Assembly (NCBI RefSeq): GCF_000312425.1
Contig: NZ_HE997181.1
Location: 5,255,788 to 5,319,787, forward strand
From: Reyranella massiliensis 521
GTDB taxonomy: Bacteria > Pseudomonadota > Alphaproteobacteria > Reyranellales > Reyranellaceae
DNA: 64,000 bases
Reading direction: 5' to 3'
Shown: positions 34,868-44,153 of the stretch, piece by piece
How the letters are laid out: each line of letters begins with the position of its first letter
Numbering within the stretch: position 1 is the stretch's first letter
Program-made: the position numbers and the translations under genes
Notes under the pieces: model-generated
The model's input: the letters and a program-made list of their open reading frames with translations, nothing else
Told to the model about the DNA's origin: nothing
Databases searched by the model: none

Positions 34868-36184
34868 ATGCACAAGATTGTCCTGCGCATCGGCGCGCCA
34901 TTGGTGTGCGTGCTGGCGGCCGCCCCCACGGTGTCGGCGGCGGACAAGCCCCAGATTGACACGGGCGACACCGCCTGGCTGCTGGTGGCCACGGTGCTGG
35001 TGCTGATGATGAACATCCCCGGCCTGGCGCTCTTCTATGCCGGCATGGTGCGCAAGAAGAACGTGCTGGCGACGGCGGTGCAGGCTGTCGCCGTCGCGGC
35101 CCTGGTAACGGTGCTGTGGTTCGTGGTCGGCTATTCGCTGGCCTTCACCGACGGCGGGGGGCTGAACGGCATCATCGGCTCCCTGTCGCGCGCCTTCGGC
35201 AAGGGCTTGCTGGGCAGCGTCCACGATCTCGCCAAGACCGTGCCCGAAAACGTCTTCCTGATGTATCAGGCGACCTTCGCCGTCATCACGCCGGCCATCA
35301 TCGCCGGTGCCTTCGCCGAGCGCATGAAGTTCTCGGCGATGATGTGGTTCATGGGCCTGTGGCTGCTGTTCGTCTATGTGCCGGTAGCGCACTGGGTATG
35401 GGGTGGCGGCTTCCTCGGCGCTGCGGGCGTGCTCGACTTCGCGGGCGGCCTCGTCGTCCATCTCAACGCCGGCATCGCCGCACTCGTCTGCTGCCTGGTG
35501 ATCGGAAAGCGCGTGGGCTACGGCCAGGAATACATGGCGCCGCACAATCTGGTGCTCACCCTAATCGGCACGTCGCTGCTGTGGGTCGGCTGGTTCGGCT
35601 TCAATGCCGGTTCTGCGCTGGCCTCGGGCGAGCTGGCGGGCAGCGCCATGCTGAACACTCATGTCGCGGCGGCCTCGGCGGCGCTGGTCTGGATGGCGAT
35701 CGAATGGGTGGCGCGCGGCAAGCCGTCGGTTCTCGGCATCCTCACAGGCGCTGTCGCCGGCCTCGGCACCATCACGCCAGCCGCCGGCTATGTCGAACCG
35801 TGGGCGGCCATGGTGATCGGCGTTGCGGCGGCCGCGGTTTGCTACTGGGCTTCCGTCGTGCTGAAAACCCGCCTGGGCTACGACGATTCGCTCGATGTGT
35901 TCGGCGTCCACGGCGTCGGCGGCATCCTGGGTTCGATCCTGGTCGGCGTGTTTGCCACCAGGGCGATCAACGATGTCGCCAAGGGCCAGCCGGTCGGGTT
36001 GGTCGATGGCCACGGCGGACAGATCCTCATTCAGATCTATGGCGTCGTGGCCATCGGGATCTTCTGCGGCGTGGCGACCTGGATCATCCTCAAGGTCATC
36101 GACGCCACGATCGGCCTGCGCGTTACCCGCGACGAAGAGGTCGAGGGCCTCGACACTGCGCTGCACGGCGAGCGCGTGCAGTAG
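34868..36184 (+). CDS. amtB: Ammonium transporter AmtB (second copy)
   Basis: The 438-residue precursor has an N-terminal signal-like segment, then DTGDTAWLLVATVLVLMM and the same pore segments (VVHLNAG, FGVHGVGG), with the GlnK-docking tail LRVTRDEEVEGLDTALHGE. It differs from copy 1 in the loop before helix 3 and in the middle third, so it is not a recent copy. The gene converges on a LysR regulator 18 bases away. Confidence 0.95.
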   Translation: MHKIVLRIGAPLVCVLAAAPTVSAADKPQIDTGDTAWLLVATVLVLMMNIPGLALFYAGMVRKKNVLATAVQAVAVAALVTVLWFVVGYSLAFTDGGGLNGIIGSLSRAFGKGLLGSVHDLAKTVPENVFLMYQATFAVITPAIIAGAFAERMKFSAMMWFMGLWLLFVYVPVAHWVWGGGFLGAAGVLDFAGGLVVHLNAGIAALVCCLVIGKRVGYGQEYMAPHNLVLTLIGTSLLWVGWFGFNAGSALASGELAGSAMLNTHVAAASAALVWMAIEWVARGKPSVLGILTGAVAGLGTITPAAGYVEPWAAMVIGVAAAAVCYWASVVLKTRLGYDDSLDVFGVHGVGGILGSILVGVFATRAINDVAKGQPVGLVDGHGGQILIQIYGVVAIGIFCGVATWIILKVIDATIGLRVTRDEEVEGLDTALHGERVQ

Positions 36185-36202
36185 CAAGACGGTCGCGCCC
36201 GG

Positions 36203-37105
36203 CTACGGACGGTGAGGCCGGCATTCGTCGGAAAGGAAGTCGAGCAGGGCGCGGATCGAGGGCAGCAGGCCGCGCCGCGACGGGAAGACAGCATAGACGA
36301 TCTCGTTGCGCGGCCGCCAGTGCGGCAGCACGTCGATCAGCCGGCCCGCGGCGATATCGCCCTCGACCATCAGGGTCGGTATCTGCGCCACGCCGACGCC
36401 TTCCAGGGCGGCGGCGCGCAGCGTGGCCAGGTCGTCGGTGATGAGGCGCGGCTGATGGTGGACCTCCACGGTGCGGCCGTCCGTATGTTCGAGGTGCCAG
36501 ATGTGCGCATCCTGCGGCAGCCCGAGATCGAGGCTGGGAATGGTGCTGAGGTCGGTCGGGGCCACCGTGGGCGGGCAGCCCTTCAGCAGCGCGGGGCTGC
36601 CCACCAGCCCCTGCCCATTCTCGCCGAGCTTGCGCATCACGAGGTCGGACTGGTCCTGTGCCTCGGCGCCGACCCGGATGGCGAGATCGTAACCCTCGGC
36701 GATCAGGTCGACCTTGCGGTTTAACGCCTTGAGGTGGACCTGGACCTTTGGATGCCCAGCCATGAAGCGCGCGATCAGATCGCCGAAATGGTAGTCGAGC
36801 AATTCGGGCGGGCAGCTCATCCGGATCACGCCCTGCGGCTCGGAGCGTACGGAATCGATCACGGCCTGTGCCGCTTCGGCCTCGACCAGCATGGCGCGGC
36901 ATTGACGATAGTATTCCTGGCCGATCTCCGTGACGGAGAAACTGCGGCTGGACCGCTGGATCAGGCGAACCCCCAACCGATCCTCGAGCAGGCCGATGCG
37001 GCGGCTGAGTTTCGACTTCTGCATGCCCAGCGCCCGCGCGGCCGGCGCGAAGCCCGCATGCTCGACCACCTGGGCGAAGTAGTAGAGGTCGTTGAGGTCT
37101 TCCAT
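36203..37105 (-). CDS. LysR-family transcriptional regulator
   Basis: The 300-residue protein has the LysR N-terminal helix-turn-helix (EDLNDLYYFAQVVEHAGFAPAA, SKLSRRIGLLEDRLG) and a C-terminal periplasmic-binding-like effector domain. ATG 37105 is the family start; in-frame ATG 37141 is less likely. It is divergent from a pirin gene 112 bases away, so autoregulation plus pirin control is inferred. The effector is unknown. Confidence 0.88.
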   Translation of the reverse strand: MEDLNDLYYFAQVVEHAGFAPAARALGMQKSKLSRRIGLLEDRLGVRLIQRSSRSFSVTEIGQEYYRQCRAMLVEAEAAQAVIDSVRSEPQGVIRMSCPPELLDYHFGDLIARFMAGHPKVQVHLKALNRKVDLIAEGYDLAIRVGAEAQDQSDLVMRKLGENGQGLVGSPALLKGCPPTVAPTDLSTIPSLDLGLPQDAHIWHLEHTDGRTVEVHHQPRLITDDLATLRAAALEGVGVAQIPTLMVEGDIAAGRLIDVLPHWRPRNEIVYAVFPSRRGLLPSIRALLDFLSDECRPHRP

Positions 37106-37216
37106 CGTCCGATTCGTAGGACGCTGCGTGCCGCCAGGCAATCTACTGGCGCTTAGGGGGCGGACCCATCTTCAGTCCACACAGACCGCAGGCGCCGACC
37201 TGCAAGGAAGAGGATC

Positions 37217-38089
37217 ATGAAGAAAGTTCTGGGTGTTTATGGCAACCCGAATCAGCACTGGGTGGGCGATGGCTTCCCGGTACGCTCGCTGTTCTCGTAC
37301 GATGGCCTTGGCGCGCGGCTGAGCCCGTTCCTGCTGCTCGACTATGCCGGGCCGACGCACTTCGAGCCGGTTTTGCTCCCGCGCGGCGTCGGCCAGCATC
37401 CGCATCGTGGCTTCGAGACCGTGACGGTCGTCTACGAAGGCGAGGTCGCGCATAGGGATTCGACCGGCCAGGGCGGCGTCATCGGTCCGGGCGACGTGCA
37501 GTGGATGACCGCGGGCAGCGGCATCCTGCACGAGGAGTTTCACTCGCCCACCTTTAGCGAAAAGGGCGGCACGCTGCGGATGGTCCAGCTCTGGGTCAAT
37601 CTGCCGGCCAAGGACAAAATGACCCCGCCCAGCTATCAGGCGATCGTCGATGCCGACATCCCGTCGGTGCCGCTGCCCGAGGGGGCCGGTCGGGTCCGCG
37701 TGATCGCCGGCAGCTACGCCGGCAAGAGCGGACCGGCGCGTACATTCACGCCGATCGACGTCTGGGACGTGCGGTTGGCGAGGGGTGGGCGCGTGACGCT
37801 CGACCTTGCCGACGGCCATACGGCGGCTCTCGCCGTGCTGACGGGGAGCCTCAGGGTCAACGACGGACAGCCCGTCGGGGAGTCCAAGCTGGTCGTGCTC
37901 GACCCTAAGGGCACCAGCCTCACGCTCGAGGCCGAGAGCGACACCACGGTGCTGCTGCTCAGCGGCGAGCCGATCGACGAGCCCGTCGTGGGTTACGGTC
38001 CGTTCGTGATGAACAGCGAAGCCGAGATCAGGCAGGCCGTCGAAGACTTCAACAAGGGCCGCTTCGGCACCATGCCGGCCGGGATCTGA
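37217..38089 (+). CDS. Pirin-family bicupin protein
   Basis: The 290-residue protein has the pirin N-terminal cupin with metal ligands H61, H63, H105 and E107 (QHPHRGFETVT, GILHEEFH). Bacterial pirins include quercetin dioxygenases and redox regulators; the exact role here is unknown. GGAAGAGG precedes ATG 37217. It is divergent from the LysR gene and followed by a long hairpin. Confidence 0.87.
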   Translation: MKKVLGVYGNPNQHWVGDGFPVRSLFSYDGLGARLSPFLLLDYAGPTHFEPVLLPRGVGQHPHRGFETVTVVYEGEVAHRDSTGQGGVIGPGDVQWMTAGSGILHEEFHSPTFSEKGGTLRMVQLWVNLPAKDKMTPPSYQAIVDADIPSVPLPEGAGRVRVIAGSYAGKSGPARTFTPIDVWDVRLARGGRVTLDLADGHTAALAVLTGSLRVNDGQPVGESKLVVLDPKGTSLTLEAESDTTVLLLSGEPIDEPVVGYGPFVMNSEAEIRQAVEDFNKGRFGTMPAGI

Positions 38090-38122
38090 GCAAGGTAGGT
38101 GAGAGGACCGACCTAGAGATGG

Positions 38123-38147
38123 TGGGTGGGAGCGGGTCTCCCACCCA
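38123..38147 (+). terminator. Perfect hairpin after pirin gene
   Basis: TGGGTGGGAG (38123-38132) pairs with CTCCCACCCA (38138-38147), loop CGGGT, 34 bases after the stop. Outer GATGG/CCATC may extend it. There is no U-run, so it is either a Rho-type end structure or a stabiliser. Confidence 0.5.
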
Positions 38148-38186
38148 ACCCCTTCCATCATCTCAAGAAAATGACCTATTCCCTTG

Positions 38187-38215
38187 TTGTTATTGGGTAA
38201 TTTGTTTCATAGAAT
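38187..38215 (+). promoter_or_regulatory. Sigma-70 promoter candidate for the aminotransferase gene
   Basis: TTGTTA (38187-38192) and TAGAAT (38210-38215) are separated by 17 bases in an unusually A/T-rich stretch. They are flanked by the inverted repeat CCTATTC (38175-38181) / GAATAGG (38212-38218), which overlaps the -10 and could be an operator. The start codon is 84 bases downstream. Confidence 0.5.
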
Positions 38216-38298
38216 AGGGGCTGTTTAAGCTGTCCGGGTCCCCTCCCGGCGGCGCTATTGGTTTGTTTGGCCGGGCCCCGGCCCCATTGGATGGCAAG

Positions 38299-39504
38299 AT
38301 GTTCAATCCGCGCCTGACTGAGACGCTGACCGATTTTCCGTTTGCGCGATTGAATAGCCTCATCGCCCCGATCGCGCCGCCGGCGCACCTGTCTCTCATC
38401 AACATGTCGGTGGGCGAGCCCCAGGGCGCGATGCCCGCTTTCGCGCGCCAGATCGTCAACGACGAGATCGACGGCTGGAACCGCTATCCGCCCAATCAGG
38501 GCCTGCCCGACTTGAATCTCGCCATCTGCGAATGGCTGACCCGCCGTTATCGCCTGCCCAAGGGCCTGCTCAATCCCGACGTGCATGTTCATCCGACGGC
38601 CGGCAGCAAGGAAGGCGTCTACATCATCTCGACGGTGGCGACGCCGCAGCAGAAGGGCGGAGGCAAGCCGATCGTGGCGCTGCCCAACCCGTTCTATCAG
38701 GCCTATCTCGGCGGTGCGGTCCTGTCGGGCGGCGAGCCGCTGCTGGTCAACGCCGAGGAATCCAACGGCTTCCTGCCAGACTATGAGAGCCTCGACGAAG
38801 CGACGTGGCAGCGCCTGTCGGTCGTCTATCTCTGCTCGCCGGCCAATCCGCAGGGCGCGATCGCGAGCAAAGATTATCTGAAGAAGCTGCTGCGTCTCTG
38901 CCGCAAGTACGACACCGTGCTGGCGGTCGACGAGTGCTATGCCGAAATCTACACGGGCGATGCTCCGCCGGGCGCCCTCGAAGTTGCGGTGCAGATCGAC
39001 GAAACCGGCGGCAAGGATCCGTTCCGCAATCTCGCGGTCTTCCATTCGCTCTCCAAGCGCTCGAACGCGGCAGGCCTGCGCTCCGGCTTCCTGGCGGGCG
39101 ACCCGAAGCTGGTGGCGATGGTGCTGCGCTGGCGCAGCTATGGCGGACCGCAGATTCCCTTTGCCGTACAGAAGGCATCGGCCGCTCTGTGGCGCGACGA
39201 GGCGCATCCGGTCGAGACGCGCGAGTGGTATCGCAAGAACTTCAAAGTCGCCGAGCAGATTCTGCACAACCGCTTCGCCTACTACACGCCGGGCGGCGGC
39301 TTTTTCCTGTGGCTGGACGTCGGTGACGGCGAGGCCGCGACGCGCAAGCTGTGGGGCGAGGCACACGTCAAAGTGCTGCCGGGCGCCTATGCCTGCCGCG
39401 AGACTAACGGGATCAATACCGCGCAGCGCTACATCCGCGTGGCGCTGGTGCACGACGAAAAGACCACCCGCGAGGGCCTGTCGCGCCTCGCGGCCGTTCT
39501 CTAG
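38299..39504 (+). CDS. PLP-dependent aminotransferase, DapC-like (succinyldiaminopimelate)
   Basis: The 401-residue class I/II aminotransferase has VGEPQG near the N-terminus, the substrate-side WNRYPPNQGLPDLN, and the PLP lysine in HSLSKRSNAAGLRSGF. The pattern matches alphaproteobacterial DapC proteins, which serve lysine and peptidoglycan precursor synthesis, but class I enzymes are easily misassigned. ATG 38299 fits the family start; a TTG 36 bases earlier is possible. ftsK follows 15 bases later, consistent with a cell-envelope context. Confidence 0.75.
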   Translation: MFNPRLTETLTDFPFARLNSLIAPIAPPAHLSLINMSVGEPQGAMPAFARQIVNDEIDGWNRYPPNQGLPDLNLAICEWLTRRYRLPKGLLNPDVHVHPTAGSKEGVYIISTVATPQQKGGGKPIVALPNPFYQAYLGGAVLSGGEPLLVNAEESNGFLPDYESLDEATWQRLSVVYLCSPANPQGAIASKDYLKKLLRLCRKYDTVLAVDECYAEIYTGDAPPGALEVAVQIDETGGKDPFRNLAVFHSLSKRSNAAGLRSGFLAGDPKLVAMVLRWRSYGGPQIPFAVQKASAALWRDEAHPVETREWYRKNFKVAEQILHNRFAYYTPGGGFFLWLDVGDGEAATRKLWGEAHVKVLPGAYACRETNGINTAQRYIRVALVHDEKTTREGLSRLAAVL

Positions 39505-39519
39505 GGAGCGCTTTCGCGT

Positions 39520-42393
39520 ATGGCCATGCTGAGTCTGTCGTCAGCGTTGCAGCCCAGAACGTCGATCCTGCCGGAAGGCGGGCGCGACTTCCTGCGTCGC
39601 CGCATGATGGAGATCGTCGGCGTGGCCACTGCGGCTTTCGGCCTGGCGTTGATGATCGCGCTGTTCACCTATAGCCCCGGCGACCCCTCGCTGAACCACG
39701 CCACGGCGCGCCCCCCCAACAATCTGCTCGGCCTGCCCGGCGCCTACATTTCCGATCTGCTGCTGCAGACTTTCGGCCTCGCCATCATCCTGGCGCCGGT
39801 CGCTTTCATCACGTGGGGCGTGCGCATGGTGCGTACCCACCATCTCGGCTTCTTCGGCCTGAGACTGTCGCTGCTGTTGCTGGCTCTCCTGATGATGAGC
39901 GTGGCCTGCGTCGGCCTGGGCGACGTCGGGAGTGCAGCCACCCATGCCGGCCCCGGGGGGCTCGTGGGCCTGGCGCTGGTCGGCCGCTTCCGCGAGCTGG
40001 TGCTGACCCATTCGAGCGGCGGTACGCTCACCCTGATCGAGCCGGCCTGCGCGGCGCTCGCCTTCATTGCCATGGCGCCGGCGCTGGGCATGAACCGCAC
40101 CGACCTGCCGCTGATCTTCCGCATCCTGCGCGCGCCCTTCCTGTGGGGCGTCTGGGGCGTGCGGGCCGCGGTCGGCCTGTGGCGCGGCAAGCCGCAGCCG
40201 CTCGACGAAGAGGCCGATCTGCCGTCGCCGTCTATCGGCTATGCCGAGATTCCCGGCGAGATCGACGCCAGCCACTACAAGCCCGGCGATTTCGACACCC
40301 GCTACGAGCAGATTCCCGAGGATGGTGCGCCGATCCCGTCGCGCGAATCGCTGATGGTCGATGCGCCCTATGCACCGATCGAACGGCCTACGCCGGATAT
40401 CCCGCAGACGCCGGTGTCGCCGGAGGCGTATGCGACTGCGCCGCACGAAGCCCCGGTGGAACCCGTGGTGGAGTCGGTCAAGGAGCGGACCCTGTTCAGC
40501 CGGCTTTCGGGCCTGCGCATCGAGCCGTTCATGCGCCGTTCCACGACAGTGGCGCCGCAGGGGGCGGAGCGTGTCGAGCCGGTGATGGCGGCGTTCGAGG
40601 CACCTGCGCAGCCTGTGCAGCCCACGGCCATACCCGTTGCTCCTGCAGCCCAGCCACAGCAGCAGGCGTACGAGGGCACGGCTGCTCCAGCTAACGAAGC
40701 GCCCTCCGAAGCCGACGAAGAAAATCCCTTCGCTCCCGATGCGCTCGAAGCCGAGCAGCCCGTCCAGGCAGGACCGGCAGCCCCCAGCGGCGTGAAGATC
40801 GTGCCGCGCAAGTCGGCTGCCGCTCAGGGCAAGCGCGCCGCCAAGGCCGGCCAGCGCGAGCTCGATCTCGGCAACGAATACAAGCTGCCGCCGCTCGATA
40901 TCCTGTCGCTGCCCTCGCGCGTCACCAACGAGCCCAAGATCGACGAGGGAGCGCTGGAGCAGAACGCCCGCCTGCTCGAGACCGTGCTCGAGGATTTCGG
41001 CGTCAAGGGCCAGATCGTGAAAGTACGGCCGGGCCCGGTCGTGACGCTCTACGAACTGGAGCCGGCGCCGGGCACAAAGTCGAGCCGGGTTATCGGCCTC
41101 GCCGATGATATCGCCCGCTCGATGAGCGCGGTGTCGGCGCGTGTCGCCACCGTGCCGGGCCGCAACGTAATCGGCATCGAGCTGCCCAACGCCAAGCGCG
41201 AGACGGTGTTCCTGCGCGAGTTGTTCTCGACGCGCAACTACGAGGACAACCGTCTCGGCCTGCCGCTGGCGCTGGGCAAGGATATCGGCGGCGATCCGGT
41301 CATTGCCGACCTGGCCCGCATGCCGCATCTGCTGATTGGCGGCACCACCGGCTCGGGCAAGTCGGTGGCGGTCAACACCATGATCCTGTCGCTGCTCTAC
41401 AGGCTGCCGCCGGATCGCTGCCGCTTCATCATGATCGATCCCAAGATGCTGGAACTCAGCGTCTATCAGGACATCCCGCATCTGCTCACGCCCGTCGTCA
41501 CCGAGCCGCGCAAGGCGATCGTGGCGCTGAAGTGGGTGGTGCGCGAGATGGAAGACCGCTATCGCGCCATGAGCTCGGTCGGTGTGCGCAACATCGCGGG
41601 CTACAACGAGAAGCTCGTCGAGACGGCCCGCAAGGGCGGCGCGCTGACGCGCAAGGTCCAGACCGGCATCGATCCCGAGACCCGTCGCCCGACCTTCGAG
41701 GACGAGGAGATCGACCTCACGCCGCTGCCCTTCATCGTGGTCATCATCGACGAGATGGCCGACCTGATGCTGGTCGCCGGCAAGGAGATCGAGGCGGCCG
41801 TCCAGCGCCTGGCGCAGATGGCGCGCGCCGCCGGCATCCACGTCGTCATGGCCACCCAGCGCCCCTCGGTCGACGTCATCACCGGCACCATCAAGGCCAA
41901 CTTCCCGACCCGCATTTCATTCCAGGTGACGTCGAAGATCGACAGCCGCACCATCCTGGGCGAGCAGGGCGGCGAGCAGCTGCTGGGCCAGGGCGACATG
42001 CTGTACATGGCCGGCGGCGGCAAGATCGCCCGCGTGCACGGCCCGTTTGTCAGTGACGGTGAAGTCGAGGAGGTGGTGCGCCATCTCAGGGCGCAGGGCG
42101 CGCCGGCCTATATCGACGCCGTTACCGACGACCCCGAAGGCGAGGCCGAGGCGGCCGGACTGCCCGGTGGCGGCGAGGAAGGCGAGAGCGACCAGCTCTA
42201 CGATCAGGCTATTGCCCTGGTCGCCCGCGAGCGCAAGTGCAGCACAAGCTTTATCCAGCGTTACCTCCAGATCGGCTATAACAGGGCCGCCCGCATTGTC
42301 GAACGCATGGAACGCGAGGGGGTCGTCAGCCCCGCCAACCATGTCGGCAAGCGCGAGGTCCTGGCTCGTGATATTGACGATCGCGAGCGCTGA
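39520..42393 (+). CDS. ftsK: DNA translocase FtsK
   Basis: FtsK pumps chromosome termini through the septum and activates XerCD at dif. The 957-residue protein has four or so N-terminal membrane spans (about 30-190), a Pro/Gln/Ala-rich linker (about 225-480), and the motor with Walker A GTTGSGKS at about 608-615 and Walker B VVIIDEMADLM at about 737-747. The C-terminal gamma winged helix (YDQAIALVARERKCSTSFIQ...) reads KOPS. It is shorter than the E. coli protein, as usual outside enterobacteria. Confidence 0.96.
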   Translation: MAMLSLSSALQPRTSILPEGGRDFLRRRMMEIVGVATAAFGLALMIALFTYSPGDPSLNHATARPPNNLLGLPGAYISDLLLQTFGLAIILAPVAFITWGVRMVRTHHLGFFGLRLSLLLLALLMMSVACVGLGDVGSAATHAGPGGLVGLALVGRFRELVLTHSSGGTLTLIEPACAALAFIAMAPALGMNRTDLPLIFRILRAPFLWGVWGVRAAVGLWRGKPQPLDEEADLPSPSIGYAEIPGEIDASHYKPGDFDTRYEQIPEDGAPIPSRESLMVDAPYAPIERPTPDIPQTPVSPEAYATAPHEAPVEPVVESVKERTLFSRLSGLRIEPFMRRSTTVAPQGAERVEPVMAAFEAPAQPVQPTAIPVAPAAQPQQQAYEGTAAPANEAPSEADEENPFAPDALEAEQPVQAGPAAPSGVKIVPRKSAAAQGKRAAKAGQRELDLGNEYKLPPLDILSLPSRVTNEPKIDEGALEQNARLLETVLEDFGVKGQIVKVRPGPVVTLYELEPAPGTKSSRVIGLADDIARSMSAVSARVATVPGRNVIGIELPNAKRETVFLRELFSTRNYEDNRLGLPLALGKDIGGDPVIADLARMPHLLIGGTTGSGKSVAVNTMILSLLYRLPPDRCRFIMIDPKMLELSVYQDIPHLLTPVVTEPRKAIVALKWVVREMEDRYRAMSSVGVRNIAGYNEKLVETARKGGALTRKVQTGIDPETRRPTFEDEEIDLTPLPFIVVIIDEMADLMLVAGKEIEAAVQRLAQMARAAGIHVVMATQRPSVDVITGTIKANFPTRISFQVTSKIDSRTILGEQGGEQLLGQGDMLYMAGGGKIARVHGPFVSDGEVEEVVRHLRAQGAPAYIDAVTDDPEGEAEAAGLPGGGEEGESDQLYDQAIALVARERKCSTSFIQRYLQIGYNRAARIVERMEREGVVSPANHVGKREVLARDIDDRER

Positions 42394-42431
42394 AAGGCCC
42401 GCTCGAACGATCAGGGGGCAGTCGAGGAACG

Positions 42432-44153
42432 ATGAGCGAGCAAGCCCCGTCCGGACCATCATCGACCGCCTCTGGCGGTAGCCAAGTCCTTCCAGCCGCC
42501 CCGGTCCGCCACCGCCGCCGCATACCTCTAGTCTGGATCGTGCCGTTCCTGACGGCACTGATTGCGCTCTATCTCGCTTGGGACACCTTTTCCAAGCGTG
42601 GCCCCACGATCACCATTTCGTTCGATACGGCGGCGGGCCTGACGCCGGGCCAATCGCAGCTCAAGTACCGCAATGTCGTGATGGGTACCGTCAAGAGCAT
42701 CGCCATAGCGCCCGACCTGGCGAATGTGCTGGTCACCATCGAGACGGTGCGCGAGGCCGAGTCGTTGCTCACCGACAAGACGATCTTCTGGGTGGTGAAA
42801 CCGCAGCTCTTCGCCGGCAACGTGTCGGGCCTGGATACGATCCTCTCCGGCTCCTATATCGGCATGCGGCCAGACGCTAGAGGCGGCAACCCGCAGCACG
42901 ATTTCGTAGGTCAGCAGGACCCGCCGGTTCTGCAGGCGTCGGCCAAGGGTACGACCTTTCGGCTCAACACCAAGCGGCTCGGCTCGATCAGCCTCGGCGC
43001 GCCGGTCTTCTTCCGCGATATCGACGTCGGCACGGTCCTGGGCTGGGACCTGCATGATCTCGCCAACAGCGTGACCATCCATGCCTTCGTCCGTGCACCG
43101 TTTGACCAGTACGTACGCAACGATTCGAGTTTCTGGGATGCTTCGGGCGTCTCGATCAAGTTCGGGTCGGACGGTATCGACGTCCAGCTCGAATCGCTGC
43201 GCGCCGTGCTGCTGGGTGGCATCGCCTTCGATACGCCGCAGGGCTCGACACAGCCGATCGCCAAGGCCGATCAGGCCTTCGAGCTCTTCAAGAATCTCGA
43301 TCAGGCCAAAGCGGCCGGCTTCGGTGAGCAGATCAAGCTGGTGTCCTATTTCCCCGGATCTGTGGCCGGCCTAACGCCGGGTGCCGATGTCACGTTCCAT
43401 GGTCTCAAGATCGGTGAGGTGACCGATGTCGGGCTGGTCTTCGATCAGCAGACCGACCGCGTCCTGGCTCCTGTCCGCTACCGTGTCGAGGCCGGCCGCG
43501 TGGCCAATCTCGCCAAGGCGCAGGGAATGGAACCCGAGAAGATTGCCGAGCAGATGATCCAGCGCGGCCTGCGCGCCACGCTGGAGTCGCCGAGCCTGAT
43601 CACCGGGGCGAAGATCGTGGCCTTCCAGGTGGTGCCCGACGCCAAGCCCGGCGAATTGCGCAAGGTCGGCGATCACTATGTGATCCCGAGCGCCGAGGTC
43701 GGCGGCTTCGACAGCATCACGCGGGCGGCATCCGAGCTGCTGTCCAAGATCAACCGGATCGACTTCGACCGCATCGGCAACAGCTTGGTCAACGCGGCCA
43801 CTGGCATCGACAACACGGTGAACGGACCGCAGATCAAGGCGACCCTGGCGGCGCTGGAAAAGGCGATGCTCGACGTGCAGGACATCGCCCGCAAGCTCGA
43901 CAAGGACGCCACGCCCGCCCTGAGGCGCTTGCCCGAAATCGCCCAGCAGTTGCAGGACGCCGTCACCAAGGCCAATCGCCTGATCGGGTCGGTGGACAAG
44001 GGCTATGGCGACCAGTCCAAGTTCCACCGCGATCTCGACCGGCTGATCCCGCAGCTCACCGACGCGGCCCGCTCGATCAGGGCCTTGAGCGATCTGCTGA
44101 CGCGCCACCCTGAAGCCCTGATCCAGGGCCGCACCAACACGGGCAAGGAATGA
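42432..44153 (+). CDS. pqiB: PqiB-like MCE-domain protein (intermembrane lipid transport)
   Basis: PqiB-type proteins form periplasmic tunnels for lipids between inner and outer membranes. The 573-residue protein has a cytoplasmic tail, one span (about 30-48) and three MCE domains, seen as the repeated pattern FDTAAGLTPGQ..VVMGTVKSI, then LGAPVFFRDIDVGTVLGW, then LTPGADVTFHGLKIGEV. The C-terminal ~130 residues form a coiled-coil-like helix. It overlaps pqiC by four bases (ATGA) and precedes pqiA. Confidence 0.9.
   Translation: MSEQAPSGPSSTASGGSQVLPAAPVRHRRRIPLVWIVPFLTALIALYLAWDTFSKRGPTITISFDTAAGLTPGQSQLKYRNVVMGTVKSIAIAPDLANVLVTIETVREAESLLTDKTIFWVVKPQLFAGNVSGLDTILSGSYIGMRPDARGGNPQHDFVGQQDPPVLQASAKGTTFRLNTKRLGSISLGAPVFFRDIDVGTVLGWDLHDLANSVTIHAFVRAPFDQYVRNDSSFWDASGVSIKFGSDGIDVQLESLRAVLLGGIAFDTPQGSTQPIAKADQAFELFKNLDQAKAAGFGEQIKLVSYFPGSVAGLTPGADVTFHGLKIGEVTDVGLVFDQQTDRVLAPVRYRVEAGRVANLAKAQGMEPEKIAEQMIQRGLRATLESPSLITGAKIVAFQVVPDAKPGELRKVGDHYVIPSAEVGGFDSITRAASELLSKINRIDFDRIGNSLVNAATGIDNTVNGPQIKATLAALEKAMLDVQDIARKLDKDATPALRRLPEIAQQLQDAVTKANRLIGSVDKGYGDQSKFHRDLDRLIPQLTDAARSIRALSDLLTRHPEALIQGRTNTGKE

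Noticed and set aside
32966..35545. Long open frame (859 codons) on the strand opposite amtB-glnK-amtB
   Set aside because: It is antisense to three clearly conserved genes and its composition (Arg/His/Asp-rich) is the usual shadow of GC-rich codon bias.
38123..38147. Reading the post-pirin hairpin as a standard intrinsic terminator
   Set aside because: No U-run follows the stem on either strand; kept only as a hairpin with low confidence.
39541..41841. Long open frame (766 codons) opposite ftsK
   Set aside because: It mirrors the ftsK codons and has no recognisable domain or ribosome site.
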